DNA from: an uncultured Oscillospiraceae bacterium
GTDB taxonomy: Bacteria > Bacillota_A > Clostridia > Oscillospirales > Oscillospiraceae
Reading direction: 5' to 3'
Length of the DNA stretch: 64,000 nt
Assembly (NCBI GenBank): GCA_910579155.1
Contig: CAJTTS010000005.1
Coordinates: forward strand, 1-64,000
A model generated the notes under the pieces. That model was not told the DNA's origin and searched no databases. It saw only the letters and a list, made by a program, of their open reading frames with translations. Within the stretch, counting starts at the first letter, position 1. Every line of letters begins with the position of its first letter. A program made the translations under genes and the position numbers. Below, one piece after another: positions 42,561 to 50,556 of this stretch.

Positions 42561-43994
42561 ATGTCAAGCAAGCCAAAAAAGACCTACGGCGCCATGAGCG
42601 CCGCCCGGTTCTGGACCGTGGTGTGGGGAATGGGTGTGGCGGGCCAGTTGTGCTGGAACATGGAAAACCAGTGGTTCAACACCTTTGTCTATGCCAAGAT
42701 CGCCGGGGACGTGAGCATTGTCACCTGCATGGTCATCGTCAGCGCCCTGGTAACCACGGTGTCCACCTTTGTGTTCGGCACCCTGTCCGACCGCACGGGG
42801 AAGCGGAAGCGGTATGTCTCCATCGGCTATATCATCTGGGGGGTTACCACCATCATCTTCGGGCTGACGGAATACGTGCGCGCCTCGCTGCCCATGCTGT
42901 CGGTGGCGTTTCTGGGCTTCCTGGTGGTGTTCGCCGACGCGGTGATGAGCTTTTTCGGCTCTATGGGCTGCGATTGTGGCTATAACGTCTGGCTTAACGA
43001 CCACACCGACGACACCAACAAAGGCCAGGTGGGGGCGGCTTTGGCGGCTATGCCCATCTTCGGTACGGTGGTGGGCACAGTAGTGGGTGGGATGCTGGTC
43101 AATGCGGGCAACCCCACTGTGGGCACGGCGCAGTACGACCCGGCGTTGGACAACTATCAGTTATTGTTCTGGGGTATGGGCCTGTTTGTTATCGCTATGG
43201 GGGCCGTCTCCCTGTTTCTCATGAAGGACTATCCCGGCGTCAGGCCCGCACGGGAGGGAACCTTCCGGCAACAGCTCACCTCCGTGTTCCGCTTCTCCAG
43301 CCTCAAGGGGAACCGGCAGAACAAGGAGATGCTGCTGGCCTGCCTGGTGAGCTGCATGTTCTTCATCCCCTTCAACTTCTACTTTGTCCATATGGGCAAT
43401 TGGATGATCTATGACATCGGCTTCACCGCCGGGGATATGGGGCTGGTGGAGGGGGTGGCCCTGCTGTTCGCCGTGCTGGTAACTATCCCGTTTATCAGGC
43501 TCATCAACAACGATAAGTTGCCTGTGGTCACCTGCGTAGCCATCGTATCCAACGCTGCGGGGCTGCTGCTCACCTACGCTCTTATCAAGGACAACACCTG
43601 TGTGGATACCGCCCGGCTGTTCGCGGTGAAGAACTTGCCCCTGTTCCTGTGCGTGTTCCTCATCGGCACCGGGTATGTGCTCATCATGCAGACCGGGATG
43701 ATCTGGGTGCGCGGGCTGTTTCCCGAGGAGAGCCGGGGCCAGTTGGAGGGCGTCCGGGTGCTGTTTTTCACGCTGATCCCCATGTTCGTGGGCACTTTGA
43801 TCGGCAACGCCATCATCAAGGGTACCCCACAGGACCAGGTGCTGTCGGACGTGTACGGCAATCCCATCGATGTGCCCCAGGAGAACCTGTTTTTGTACGC
43901 GGGGCTGATGGTGCTGCTCACCTTTATTCCCCTGTTCTTCGCCTGGCGGGAGTACGACCGGAGGGTCAAGGCCAAGCGGGCCGGGGAGGGCTGA
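42561..43994 (+). CDS. MFS/GPH-type transporter
   Basis: 477 residues with about 12 hydrophobic segments. GTLSDRTGKRKRY between TM2 and TM3 is the usual MFS loop with D-R-x-G-x-x-x-x. NVWLNDHTDDTNKGQVGAAL resembles the TM4-5 region of GPH-like carriers. Start ATG preceded by AAGGAG. The following gene begins 4 bases after its stop, so the two are co-transcribed. Substrate unknown; the partner's lipocalin-like family suggests a hydrophobic or glycosidic ligand at most as a guess. Confidence 0.8.
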   Translation: MSSKPKKTYGAMSAARFWTVVWGMGVAGQLCWNMENQWFNTFVYAKIAGDVSIVTCMVIVSALVTTVSTFVFGTLSDRTGKRKRYVSIGYIIWGVTTIIFGLTEYVRASLPMLSVAFLGFLVVFADAVMSFFGSMGCDCGYNVWLNDHTDDTNKGQVGAALAAMPIFGTVVGTVVGGMLVNAGNPTVGTAQYDPALDNYQLLFWGMGLFVIAMGAVSLFLMKDYPGVRPAREGTFRQQLTSVFRFSSLKGNRQNKEMLLACLVSCMFFIPFNFYFVHMGNWMIYDIGFTAGDMGLVEGVALLFAVLVTIPFIRLINNDKLPVVTCVAIVSNAAGLLLTYALIKDNTCVDTARLFAVKNLPLFLCVFLIGTGYVLIMQTGMIWVRGLFPEESRGQLEGVRVLFFTLIPMFVGTLIGNAIIKGTPQDQVLSDVYGNPIDVPQENLFLYAGLMVLLTFIPLFFAWREYDRRVKAKRAGEG

Positions 43995-43997
43995 GCC

Positions 43998-45020
43998 ATG
44001 CAGCGGGAGATCACAAAAAAGACGCTTCTGCTGGACAAGCGGGGGAAGGTTGCCCGGCCGGGCTGGGCCCGGCGGATGTACTATATATACAACCGGGAGC
44101 GGGCCCGGAGAAACCCGGTCAATTTGAAGGAGTGGAATTTCTACCAGCTCATCAAGGACCGCATGGTGGTGCAGCTCACCATCGGCCACGTGTCCTACGT
44201 CTGCAACGCCGCCGTCACGGTACTGGACCTGGATACCGGGGAGCGGCTGTTGAGCTGGAGCAGCTTGCGGCCGTTCCGGCTACCCGCCCTGGACCGGGAC
44301 CCGGAGCGGCCCGGCGTTGTGGAGTACCGGGACGGGGGTTATGTGCTGCGTTTTGAGGTGGCGGAAGGAAAGCGTTTGCTGGATTTCGGTCCGGAGGCGG
44401 GGCCGGGGGAGTACGTGGTGGATGGGTCGAGCATCCATCTGGAGCTGGAAAACGACCCGGACAACGAAAAAATGGTCATCGCCACCCCCTTTGAGGAAGG
44501 TTCTCACAAATTTTACCTCAACTACAAGGAGAATTTCTACCGGGTCACCGGTTCGGTATACCTGGCCGGGCGCGAGGACCTGTCCTGGGACGGCGCATCC
44601 GGCGTGCTGGACTGGGGCCGGGGCATCTGGCCCTACCGCCACGAGTGGTGGTGGGGGAACCTGTCCGCCCAGGTGGACGGCGCGGATTTCGGCTTCAACA
44701 TCGGCTGGGGGTTTGGCGATCTCAGCCACGCCACGGAGAACGTGTATTTCTACAAGCGGAAAGCCTATAAGTTGGGCGTCCTTCAGGTGGAGCGGGAGGG
44801 TGGCTATATGGAGCCTTGGCGTCTGAGGGACGTCGGGGGGAAACTGGAGCTCCGTTTCCGGCCGGTCCACGATAATTACACGGAGAATAAATTGCTGATG
44901 GTAAACACCCACTGTAATCAGGTGTTTGGCCTGTTCGATGGCTGGGCGGAGACGGAGGAGGGGCGGGTGGAGTTCCACGACTTGCTGGCCTTCATCGAGC
45001 ACGCGGTAAACCGATGGTAG
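43998..45020 (+). CDS. DUF2804 family protein
   Basis: 340 residues. Family hallmarks: NLKEWNFYQLI near 42, MVIATPFEE near 155, FYLNYKENF, GVLDWGRGIWPYRHEWWWGN and FGFNIGWGFGDLSHATEN. No signal peptide or membrane segment. DUF2804 has no assigned reaction known to me; the beta-rich, Trp/Tyr-rich sequence suggests a lipocalin-like or tocopherol-cyclase-like barrel. Tight coupling to the transporter upstream (4-base gap) suggests it handles the transported compound. Confidence 0.82.
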   Translation: MQREITKKTLLLDKRGKVARPGWARRMYYIYNRERARRNPVNLKEWNFYQLIKDRMVVQLTIGHVSYVCNAAVTVLDLDTGERLLSWSSLRPFRLPALDRDPERPGVVEYRDGGYVLRFEVAEGKRLLDFGPEAGPGEYVVDGSSIHLELENDPDNEKMVIATPFEEGSHKFYLNYKENFYRVTGSVYLAGREDLSWDGASGVLDWGRGIWPYRHEWWWGNLSAQVDGADFGFNIGWGFGDLSHATENVYFYKRKAYKLGVLQVEREGGYMEPWRLRDVGGKLELRFRPVHDNYTENKLLMVNTHCNQVFGLFDGWAETEEGRVEFHDLLAFIEHAVNRW

Positions 45021-45031
45021 GCTGGCGTTGC

Positions 45032-45062
45032 GGCGGGAGCGAATTACTCCCGCCGTTTTTTT
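45032..45062 (+). terminator. Terminator after the DUF2804 gene
   Basis: 8-bp stem GGCGGGAG/CTCCCGCC, 7-nt loop, then GTTTTTTT. Confidence 0.9.
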
Positions 45063-45182
45063 GCCCAAAGGGGCTTCCCTTTTGCCTGACTTTATGGTAT
45101 GATATCCCAGCAAGTCAGTATGAAACCAACTTCGGGGAAAAGCGGTGCTTTTTCGCGACAAAGCACGAAAGGAGACCGATTT

Positions 45183-46592
45183 ATGTTTTCAACCATTGAC
45201 CGGGTCAAGCCCGGCCTGAAAAAGCTGGTCGCCGCCCTGCGGGAGACGTACCCCTACGCCTCTGTGCTGGCGGTGGCGGACGACAGCCGAACCTGGCAGA
45301 TCCGCCGGACGGGCATTGCCATCGCCGCCAACCACGACGGCGGCGCCGGGTTCGTGGTCCGGGTGTTCGACGGCGTCGGCTGTGCCGAGTACTCCTTCAA
45401 CGAGTTCTCGGAGGAGCGGATTCCCGACCTGTGCGCGGTGATGGCCCGGCGCCTGGCGGAGCAAAATGCCGCTCTGGAGGGCGTCGCCCCCCTGCCTACC
45501 CCCATCCCGGCGGATGAGCCCGCGACGCTGAAAAAGGTGACGAACTGGAAGGTCCACCCCCGGGAGCTGGGGGACGAGGCCATCGTCAACAAGATCACCG
45601 CCATCCGGGAGAAGGCCCTGGCGGTGGACGAGCGGGTGCTGGACGCCACGGCCGCGGTGAGCTACCGGGCGTACCGCAAGCTGTTCCTGTCCGAGCGCCG
45701 GGACCTGGACCAAACGGTGATGTGGACCAACGCCGCCGTGATGGTGATGGCCGCCCGGGGGCAGGAGATCAAGATGGCCTACCGCCCCTTCTCGGTGCTG
45801 GGCGGCGCGGAGCTGCTGGACGAGATGGAGGTTGGTGTGGAGCAGGTGGCACGGGACGCCCTGGCGCTGCTGGAAAGCCGGCCCATTCTCCCCGGCGAGT
45901 ACGACTGCGTCTGTTCCCCGGAGACCACCGGCATGATCGTCCACGAGGCTTTTGGCCACGGCGTGGAGATGGACATGTTCGTCAAGGACCGGGCCCAGGC
46001 CCGGGAGTTCATCGGCCAGTACGTGGCCAGCCCCCTGGTGACCATGCACGACGGCAGCGCGGTGGACGAGGCCGCCACCGCATTCTTTGACGACGAGGGC
46101 ACCCTCACCGGGGACACCGTCATCATCGACAAGGGCATTTTAAAAACGGGCATGTGCGACGCGCTGTCCGCTGCCCGCCTTGGGGTGGCCCCTACCGGAA
46201 ACGGCCGGAGGGAGAGCTACGAGCGCAAGGCGTACACCCGCATGACCAACACCTACTTCCAGGGTGGTGATGCCACGCCGGAGGAGATGATTGCCTCCAT
46301 TGAGGACGGCTTCCTGCTGGAGTGCCCGTCCAGCGGCATGGAGGACCCAAAAAACTGGGGCATCCAGTGCATGGTGACCACGGCCAAGGAGATCAAGAAC
46401 GGCAAGCTGACGGGGAAAATTTACTCCCCCATTGTGCTCACCGGCTACGTGCCCGACCTGCTCAAGTCTGTGACCATGATGAGTAAAACGCCGGTGCTGT
46501 CCGGCAGCGGCTACTGTGGCAAGGGGTACAAGGAGTGGGTCAAGGTGTCCGACGGCGGCCCGTATATGAAGGCCCGCATTCGATTGGGCTAG
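45183..46592 (+). CDS. tldD: TldD-type metalloprotease subunit
   Basis: 469 residues. Contains HEAFGHGVEMD, the HExxxH zinc motif of TldD. TldD and TldE form a heterodimeric protease with an internal chamber that degrades or trims unfolded peptides, for example in microcin B17 maturation. The C-terminal domain has PVLSGSGYCGKG, the family Cys-containing loop. Start ATG 45183 follows AAAGGAG; upstream in-frame ATGs lack one. Paired with tldE 106 bp downstream; that gap contains a 7-bp stem (GACACGC/GCGTGTC). Confidence 0.92.
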   Translation: MFSTIDRVKPGLKKLVAALRETYPYASVLAVADDSRTWQIRRTGIAIAANHDGGAGFVVRVFDGVGCAEYSFNEFSEERIPDLCAVMARRLAEQNAALEGVAPLPTPIPADEPATLKKVTNWKVHPRELGDEAIVNKITAIREKALAVDERVLDATAAVSYRAYRKLFLSERRDLDQTVMWTNAAVMVMAARGQEIKMAYRPFSVLGGAELLDEMEVGVEQVARDALALLESRPILPGEYDCVCSPETTGMIVHEAFGHGVEMDMFVKDRAQAREFIGQYVASPLVTMHDGSAVDEAATAFFDDEGTLTGDTVIIDKGILKTGMCDALSAARLGVAPTGNGRRESYERKAYTRMTNTYFQGGDATPEEMIASIEDGFLLECPSSGMEDPKNWGIQCMVTTAKEIKNGKLTGKIYSPIVLTGYVPDLLKSVTMMSKTPVLSGSGYCGKGYKEWVKVSDGGPYMKARIRLG

Positions 46593-46698
46593 TAGCGCGA
46601 CGATAGACACGCAGGGGAGCTTGGAGCGGAGTGAAAGCGACCCGGCCGCGTGTCCAATCGGAGCGTGGTCATGTTGACAAATAAGGAAGTGTGTAAAA

Positions 46699-47982
46699 AT
46701 GATCGAACGCATTAAGAGCGCCCTGGCCCGCTGCGGCATCGCCATGTGGCGCATCAACGAGAACGTGGAGGAGACGGCGGAGCTGTTTTTCGTGAAGAAG
46801 CAGCTTGACACGCGGCGGAGCAAGGACGTGCGCAAGTACGAGGTGACCGTTTACCGGGACGTGGAGAGCCCCGAGGGGGGAAAGTCTGCCCGGGGCTTCA
46901 CCTCGGCGCAGCTCATCGCCTCCATGGACGACGAGCAGTTGGACCGGGAGCTGAAGAGCGCGTATTACGCCGCCCGGTTCGCCGCCAACCCCTACTTCGA
47001 CCTGCCTGATCCGGTGCAAGCCCCCCCGGTGAAGAAGGCCGGGGAGCTGGCCGAGGCCCCCCTGGCCCAGAGCGCCGGGAAGATGGCCAAGGCCCTCTTC
47101 GCCTCCGACGTCCACGAGGATGCTTTTGTCAACTCCGCCGAGCTGTTTGTCAGCCGTAGCGCCAACCGCATCATCTCCTCGGAGGGGACGGACGTGTCCT
47201 ATACCGACGCCAGTGTAAAGGGCGAGTTCGTGGTGCAGTGCAAAGAGCCCGAGGACGTGGAGATGCACAACATCTATGAGTACGACGCTTTGGACACGGA
47301 GGCCCTGGCCGCCAAGGTGGCGGAGGCGCTGACCTTCGTCCGGGACCGGGCCCGCGCCCAAAGGGTGCTGAAAAGCGGCAAATACGACCTGGTGCTCAGC
47401 GGGAACGCCGTGGCGGAGGTGTTGTCCTACTATAAGTCGCGGTCCGCGGCCAGCACGGTGTATGCCAAGTACTCCACCTGGAAGCAGGGGGAGGAGGTGC
47501 AGGGGGAGGCCCAGGGCGAGCGGCTGTCCCTCACCCTCCGGGCCACCGACCCCTACAGCGTGGAGGGCGTCCCCATGGCCGACCTGCCCCTGCTGGAGGG
47601 CGGAGCGCTTCTGGCGTACCACGGCCCCAATCGCTTTTGCCGCTACCTGGGGGTGAAGCCCACCGGGATTTACGAGAAGCTGTCCTGCGCCAACGGCAGC
47701 CTGTCCTTCGAGGAGCTGAAAAAGGGGCCGTGCCTGTGGGCGGTGACCTTCTCCGACTTCCAGATGGACGCCATGAGCGGTCATTTCGGCGGCGAGATCC
47801 GCCTGGCCTACCTCATCGAGGACGGCAAGGCCACCCCCGTCACCGGCGGCTCGGTGAACGGCAGTATCCTGGAGGCCCAGAAGGACCTGGTCTTCTCCAC
47901 CGAGCGGTATCTCACTGCCAAGTACGACGGCCCTTACGCCGTGCGGATGAAGAACGTTTCCGTCGCCGGGGCGGGGGAATAA
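46699..47982 (+). CDS. tldE: TldE/PmbA-type protease subunit
   Basis: 427 residues. Same fold as TldD but without the HExxxH zinc motif, as is normal for the TldE subunit. Recognisable segments: AQLIASMDDEQL in the N-terminal domain, and in the C-terminal domain GVKPTGIYEKLSCANGS and FGGEIRLAYLIEDGK. Ribosome binding site AAGGAAG. Ends in a strong bidirectional terminator shared with ktrA. Confidence 0.88.
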   Translation: MIERIKSALARCGIAMWRINENVEETAELFFVKKQLDTRRSKDVRKYEVTVYRDVESPEGGKSARGFTSAQLIASMDDEQLDRELKSAYYAARFAANPYFDLPDPVQAPPVKKAGELAEAPLAQSAGKMAKALFASDVHEDAFVNSAELFVSRSANRIISSEGTDVSYTDASVKGEFVVQCKEPEDVEMHNIYEYDALDTEALAAKVAEALTFVRDRARAQRVLKSGKYDLVLSGNAVAEVLSYYKSRSAASTVYAKYSTWKQGEEVQGEAQGERLSLTLRATDPYSVEGVPMADLPLLEGGALLAYHGPNRFCRYLGVKPTGIYEKLSCANGSLSFEELKKGPCLWAVTFSDFQMDAMSGHFGGEIRLAYLIEDGKATPVTGGSVNGSILEAQKDLVFSTERYLTAKYDGPYAVRMKNVSVAGAGE

Positions 47983-47991
47983 TACGACAAA

Positions 47992-48031
47992 AACAGCGTA
48001 CCGCGCCGTTCAAGCGCGGTACGCTGTTCCT
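47992..48031. terminator. Bidirectional terminator between tldE and ktrA
   Basis: 15-bp perfect stem (47992-48006 with 48014-48028) with a 7-nt loop, A-rich on one side and TTCCTTTCC on the other, placed between convergent genes. Confidence 0.85.
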
Positions 48032-48044
48032 TTCCGGCAATCAA

Positions 48045-48689
48045 TCACTTGGTCATCCGGGCGATGTCGTCCGGGCGGCCTGCCACCAGGATGTGGGTGT
48101 CCGCCGCGAAAACGAAGGATGCGTCGATGGGGCGGATGGCACCCTCTTCCTTGCGGCCGATGACGTTCACGTTCCACCGCTTGCGGATGTCCAGGTCGAT
48201 GATGGTCTGGCCCGCCCAGTGGTCGGGCACGTCCAGCTCGATGATGGCGTAGCCCGGGGCCAGCTCAACGTACTCCATGGCGCCGTTGACGCTGAACCGC
48301 ATGGCCACACGCTGGGCCATGTCCCGCTCCGGGAACACCACCTCGTCCGCGCCGATTTTCAGCAGCAGCCGGGCGTGGAGGTCCCGGTCCGCCTTGGCCA
48401 CCACCATAGGGGCGCCCAGCTCCTTGAGTAGGGAAGTGGTCTCCAGGGAGGATTGGAAGTTGTCGCTGATGCACACGAAGCAGAAGTCGAAGCTGGCCGG
48501 GTCCAGGGAGCGGAGCACCTCTTCGTCCATGCAGTCGCCGATCTTGGCCTGGGTCACGTGGGGGGCGATGTGGTTGACCGTGTCCTCGTCGTTGTCGAGT
48601 ACCATGACCTCGTTGCCGGAATCCATGAGCCGCAGGGCCAGGTTGGAGCCGAACCGTCCCAGGCCGATGACCAGAAACGTTGCCGCCAT
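48045..48689 (-). CDS. ktrA: TrkA/KtrA-type RCK potassium-channel regulator
   Basis: 214 residues. Rossmann motif GLGRFGSN at 9-16 with a conserved acid at the end of strand 2 (VLDNDEDTV), followed by an RCK_C domain (ELAPGYAIIELDVPDHWAGQ). Such proteins gate a KtrB/TrkH-type K+ translocator, sensing nucleotides or c-di-AMP in the cytosol. No membrane partner lies in the window. AAGGAG precedes the ATG. The ktrA/trkA naming is by family; which pore it serves cannot be seen. Confidence 0.88.
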   Translation of the reverse strand: MAATFLVIGLGRFGSNLALRLMDSGNEVMVLDNDEDTVNHIAPHVTQAKIGDCMDEEVLRSLDPASFDFCFVCISDNFQSSLETTSLLKELGAPMVVAKADRDLHARLLLKIGADEVVFPERDMAQRVAMRFSVNGAMEYVELAPGYAIIELDVPDHWAGQTIIDLDIRKRWNVNVIGRKEEGAIRPIDASFVFAADTHILVAGRPDDIARMTK

Positions 48690-48755
48690 ATTGCCTCACT
48701 CCTTGTAATGTAGTAGTTGGGGTGTTGGTTGATAAAAACATTTCTCGCTTACAAC

Positions 48756-48784
48756 AAAATAACGCCACAGGGGGCGAAAGTCAA
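48756..48784 (-). promoter_or_regulatory. Promoter of ktrA
   Basis: On the minus strand TTGACT (48779-48784), 17 bp, TATTTT (48756-48761). A short stem CGCCCCCTGTGGCG sits in the spacer. The leader is only about 60 nt, so a c-di-AMP riboswitch does not fit. Confidence 0.65.
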
Positions 48785-48953
48785 GAGGCTTGAGGAAATT
48801 ATCCTTGGAGAAAGCAGGTGAGCGGCCCAAGCGCTTGCAAATAAAAATTTTTGCCGACAAATATCCGGCATCGTTGCACGACGCTGTGCATATACTGGTT
48901 TGTATGGGCCAAATCATTGGAAACCCGCAGACCAGAAAAAGGAGCGATGCAGC

Positions 48954-49058
48954 GTGACAGACAGACGGGAATTTGTGAGCCGCGTGGATACCCCGATCCA
49001 GGACGTGGACGACCTGATTTTCCTGGGCCAGCCCGGCCCGGTTGTCAGCCAGAGGTAG
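48954..49058 (+). CDS. Possible small protein, 34 aa
   Basis: GTG start preceded by AAAAAGGAG 10 bases upstream; reads MTDRREFVSRVDTPIQDVDD and then LIFLGQPGPVVSQR. Charged, soluble, no signal peptide, no family recognised. It is followed 13 bases later by an intrinsic terminator and then by the separate prfB promoter, so it looks like its own short transcription unit. It could be a real peptide or the coding part of a regulatory RNA. Confidence 0.35.
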   Translation: MTDRREFVSRVDTPIQDVDDLIFLGQPGPVVSQR

Positions 49059-49070
49059 ACCGCCATGACC

Positions 49071-49106
49071 CCGCAGCCGCGGGGGTGCGGCGGTTTTTCT
49101 GTTTTC
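49071..49106 (+). terminator. Terminator after the 34-aa ORF
   Basis: GC-rich stem (GCCGC/GCGGC core, extendable) followed by TTTTTCTGTTTTC, immediately upstream of the prfB promoter. Confidence 0.7.
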
Positions 49107-49110
49107 ACCC

Positions 49111-49139
49111 TTTACAATTGGGCCGGACTTCTATATAAT
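49111..49139 (+). promoter_or_regulatory. Promoter of prfB
   Basis: TTTACA (49111-49116), 17 bp, TATAAT (49134-49139), 45 bp before the start codon. Confidence 0.8.
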
Positions 49140-49183
49140 TGAACGGAAAAAATCGGCAAGGGCCGCGGAAGGATGAAAACAGA

Positions 49184-50305
49184 ATGCTTCAATTTGACGA
49201 ATACCGGGTGAAGCTCAACAATTTAAAACCGGACCTGGACGAGCTGGGCAAGGCGTTGGACCTGGAGAGCGCCGAGCGGGAGCTGGACGAGCTCCGCGCC
49301 CAGTCCGCCGCCGACGGCTTTTGGGACAACGTGGAGAAAGCCCGAAAGGTCCAGAAGCGCATCAGCAACCTGGAGGACAAGGTAAACGCCCAAGCCAAGC
49401 GGGAGAGCGCCTGGGACGATTTGATGACCCTGTGCGAGATGGGCAACGAGGAGGAGGACGCTTCCCTGATCCCCGAGGTGGAGAGCGGCTATGACGCGCT
49501 TATCAAGGAGATGGAGACGGCGCGGCTGTCCACCCTGCTCAGCGGGGAGTACGACAACTCCACGGCTATCGTCTCCCTCCAGGCGGGGGCGGGGGGTACC
49601 GAGGCCCAAGACTGGGCTCAGATGCTCTACCGCATGTATACCCGCTGGGCGGAGCGCCACGGCTTTTCCTATTCCGTGCTGGATTATCAGGATGGAGACG
49701 AGGCGGGCATCAAGTCCGCCGCCATCCGCATTGAGGGAGACAACGCCTACGGCTATCTCAAGAGCGAGCACGGCGTCCACCGCCTGGTGCGTATCTCCCC
49801 CTTTGACGCTAACGCCCGGCGGCAGACCTCCTTCGCCGCCGTGGAGGTCATGCCGGAGTTGGACGACAGCGTAGAGGTGGAGATCCGGGACGAGGACATT
49901 GAGCGCCAGGTGTACCGCTCCTCCGGCGCGGGCGGCCAGCACATCAACAAGACTTCCTCAGCCGTCCGGCTGATCCACAAGCCCACGGGCATCGTGGTGT
50001 CCTGCCAGACGGAACGATCCCAGTTCCAGAACGAGGACACCTGTATGCGGATGCTGCGTTCCAAGCTGATGCAGATCAAGGAGCAGGAGCACCTGGACAA
50101 AATCTCCGACATCAAGGGCGTGCAGCTCAAAATCGAGTGGGGCAGCCAGATCCGCTCCTACGTGTTCATGCCCTACCAGTTGGTGAAGGACAATCGCACC
50201 GCCTACGAGACCTCCAACGTCAACGGCGTCATGGACGGCGATCTGGACGGGTTCATCAACGCCTATCTCACTGCGGCAGCCACCGGGAGCTGGGCGACAA
50301 AATGA
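49184..50305 (+). CDS. prfB: Peptide chain release factor 2
   Basis: 373 residues. Releases peptides at UGA and UAA. The SPF tripeptide that reads the stop codon is at 205-207 and the GGQ peptidyl-hydrolysis motif at 250-252 (GAGGQHINKTSSAVRL). Start ATG 49184 follows GGAAGGA; an earlier in-frame TTG at 49139 overlaps the -10 box and is rejected. In many bacteria prfB contains a programmed +1 frameshift at CTTTGAC near codon 25; here that position reads KALDLESAERELDEL in one frame with no in-frame UGA, so autoregulation by frameshifting is absent. Confidence 0.96.
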   Translation: MLQFDEYRVKLNNLKPDLDELGKALDLESAERELDELRAQSAADGFWDNVEKARKVQKRISNLEDKVNAQAKRESAWDDLMTLCEMGNEEEDASLIPEVESGYDALIKEMETARLSTLLSGEYDNSTAIVSLQAGAGGTEAQDWAQMLYRMYTRWAERHGFSYSVLDYQDGDEAGIKSAAIRIEGDNAYGYLKSEHGVHRLVRISPFDANARRQTSFAAVEVMPELDDSVEVEIRDEDIERQVYRSSGAGGQHINKTSSAVRLIHKPTGIVVSCQTERSQFQNEDTCMRMLRSKLMQIKEQEHLDKISDIKGVQLKIEWGSQIRSYVFMPYQLVKDNRTAYETSNVNGVMDGDLDGFINAYLTAAATGSWATK

Positions 50306-50388
50306 CAAAAACGGCCCTTCTGACAGCGGCGGGAGGGTCGTTTCACCTCGTTTCTGCCGACGGGGGCTGGATGGAGAAATGAAAAGGT

Positions 50389-50416
50389 ACGGCTCCGGTC
50401 TCTTGGCCGGAGCCGT
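50389..50416 (+). terminator. Hairpin after prfB
   Basis: 10-bp perfect stem ACGGCTCCGG/CCGGAGCCGT with an 8-nt loop, about 85 bp after the stop. The 3' flank (GAAAAATTTAG) is not a proper T-run, so termination is only likely. Confidence 0.5.
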
Positions 50417-50447
50417 GAAAAATTTAGGGGGTTTTTGATGATTATGG

Positions 50448-50475
50448 TTGAAAATCTAAAATTTATTTGTATAAT
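50448..50475 (+). promoter_or_regulatory. Promoter of the 5'-nucleotidase gene
   Basis: TTGAAA (50448-50453), 16 bp of A/T-rich DNA, TATAAT (50470-50475). Confidence 0.7.
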
Positions 50476-50556
50476 AGAAGGTGCAGTCGGCCTATCCTGG
50501 CTACGGGCTACGGGAAAATAGGCGGACAAAGTAAACAGAAGGGAAAGGTGAACCAA

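Noticed and set aside
48690..48749. c-di-AMP (ydaO) riboswitch before ktrA
   Set aside because: The promoter leaves a leader of only about 60 nt, too short for that riboswitch, and its motifs are absent.
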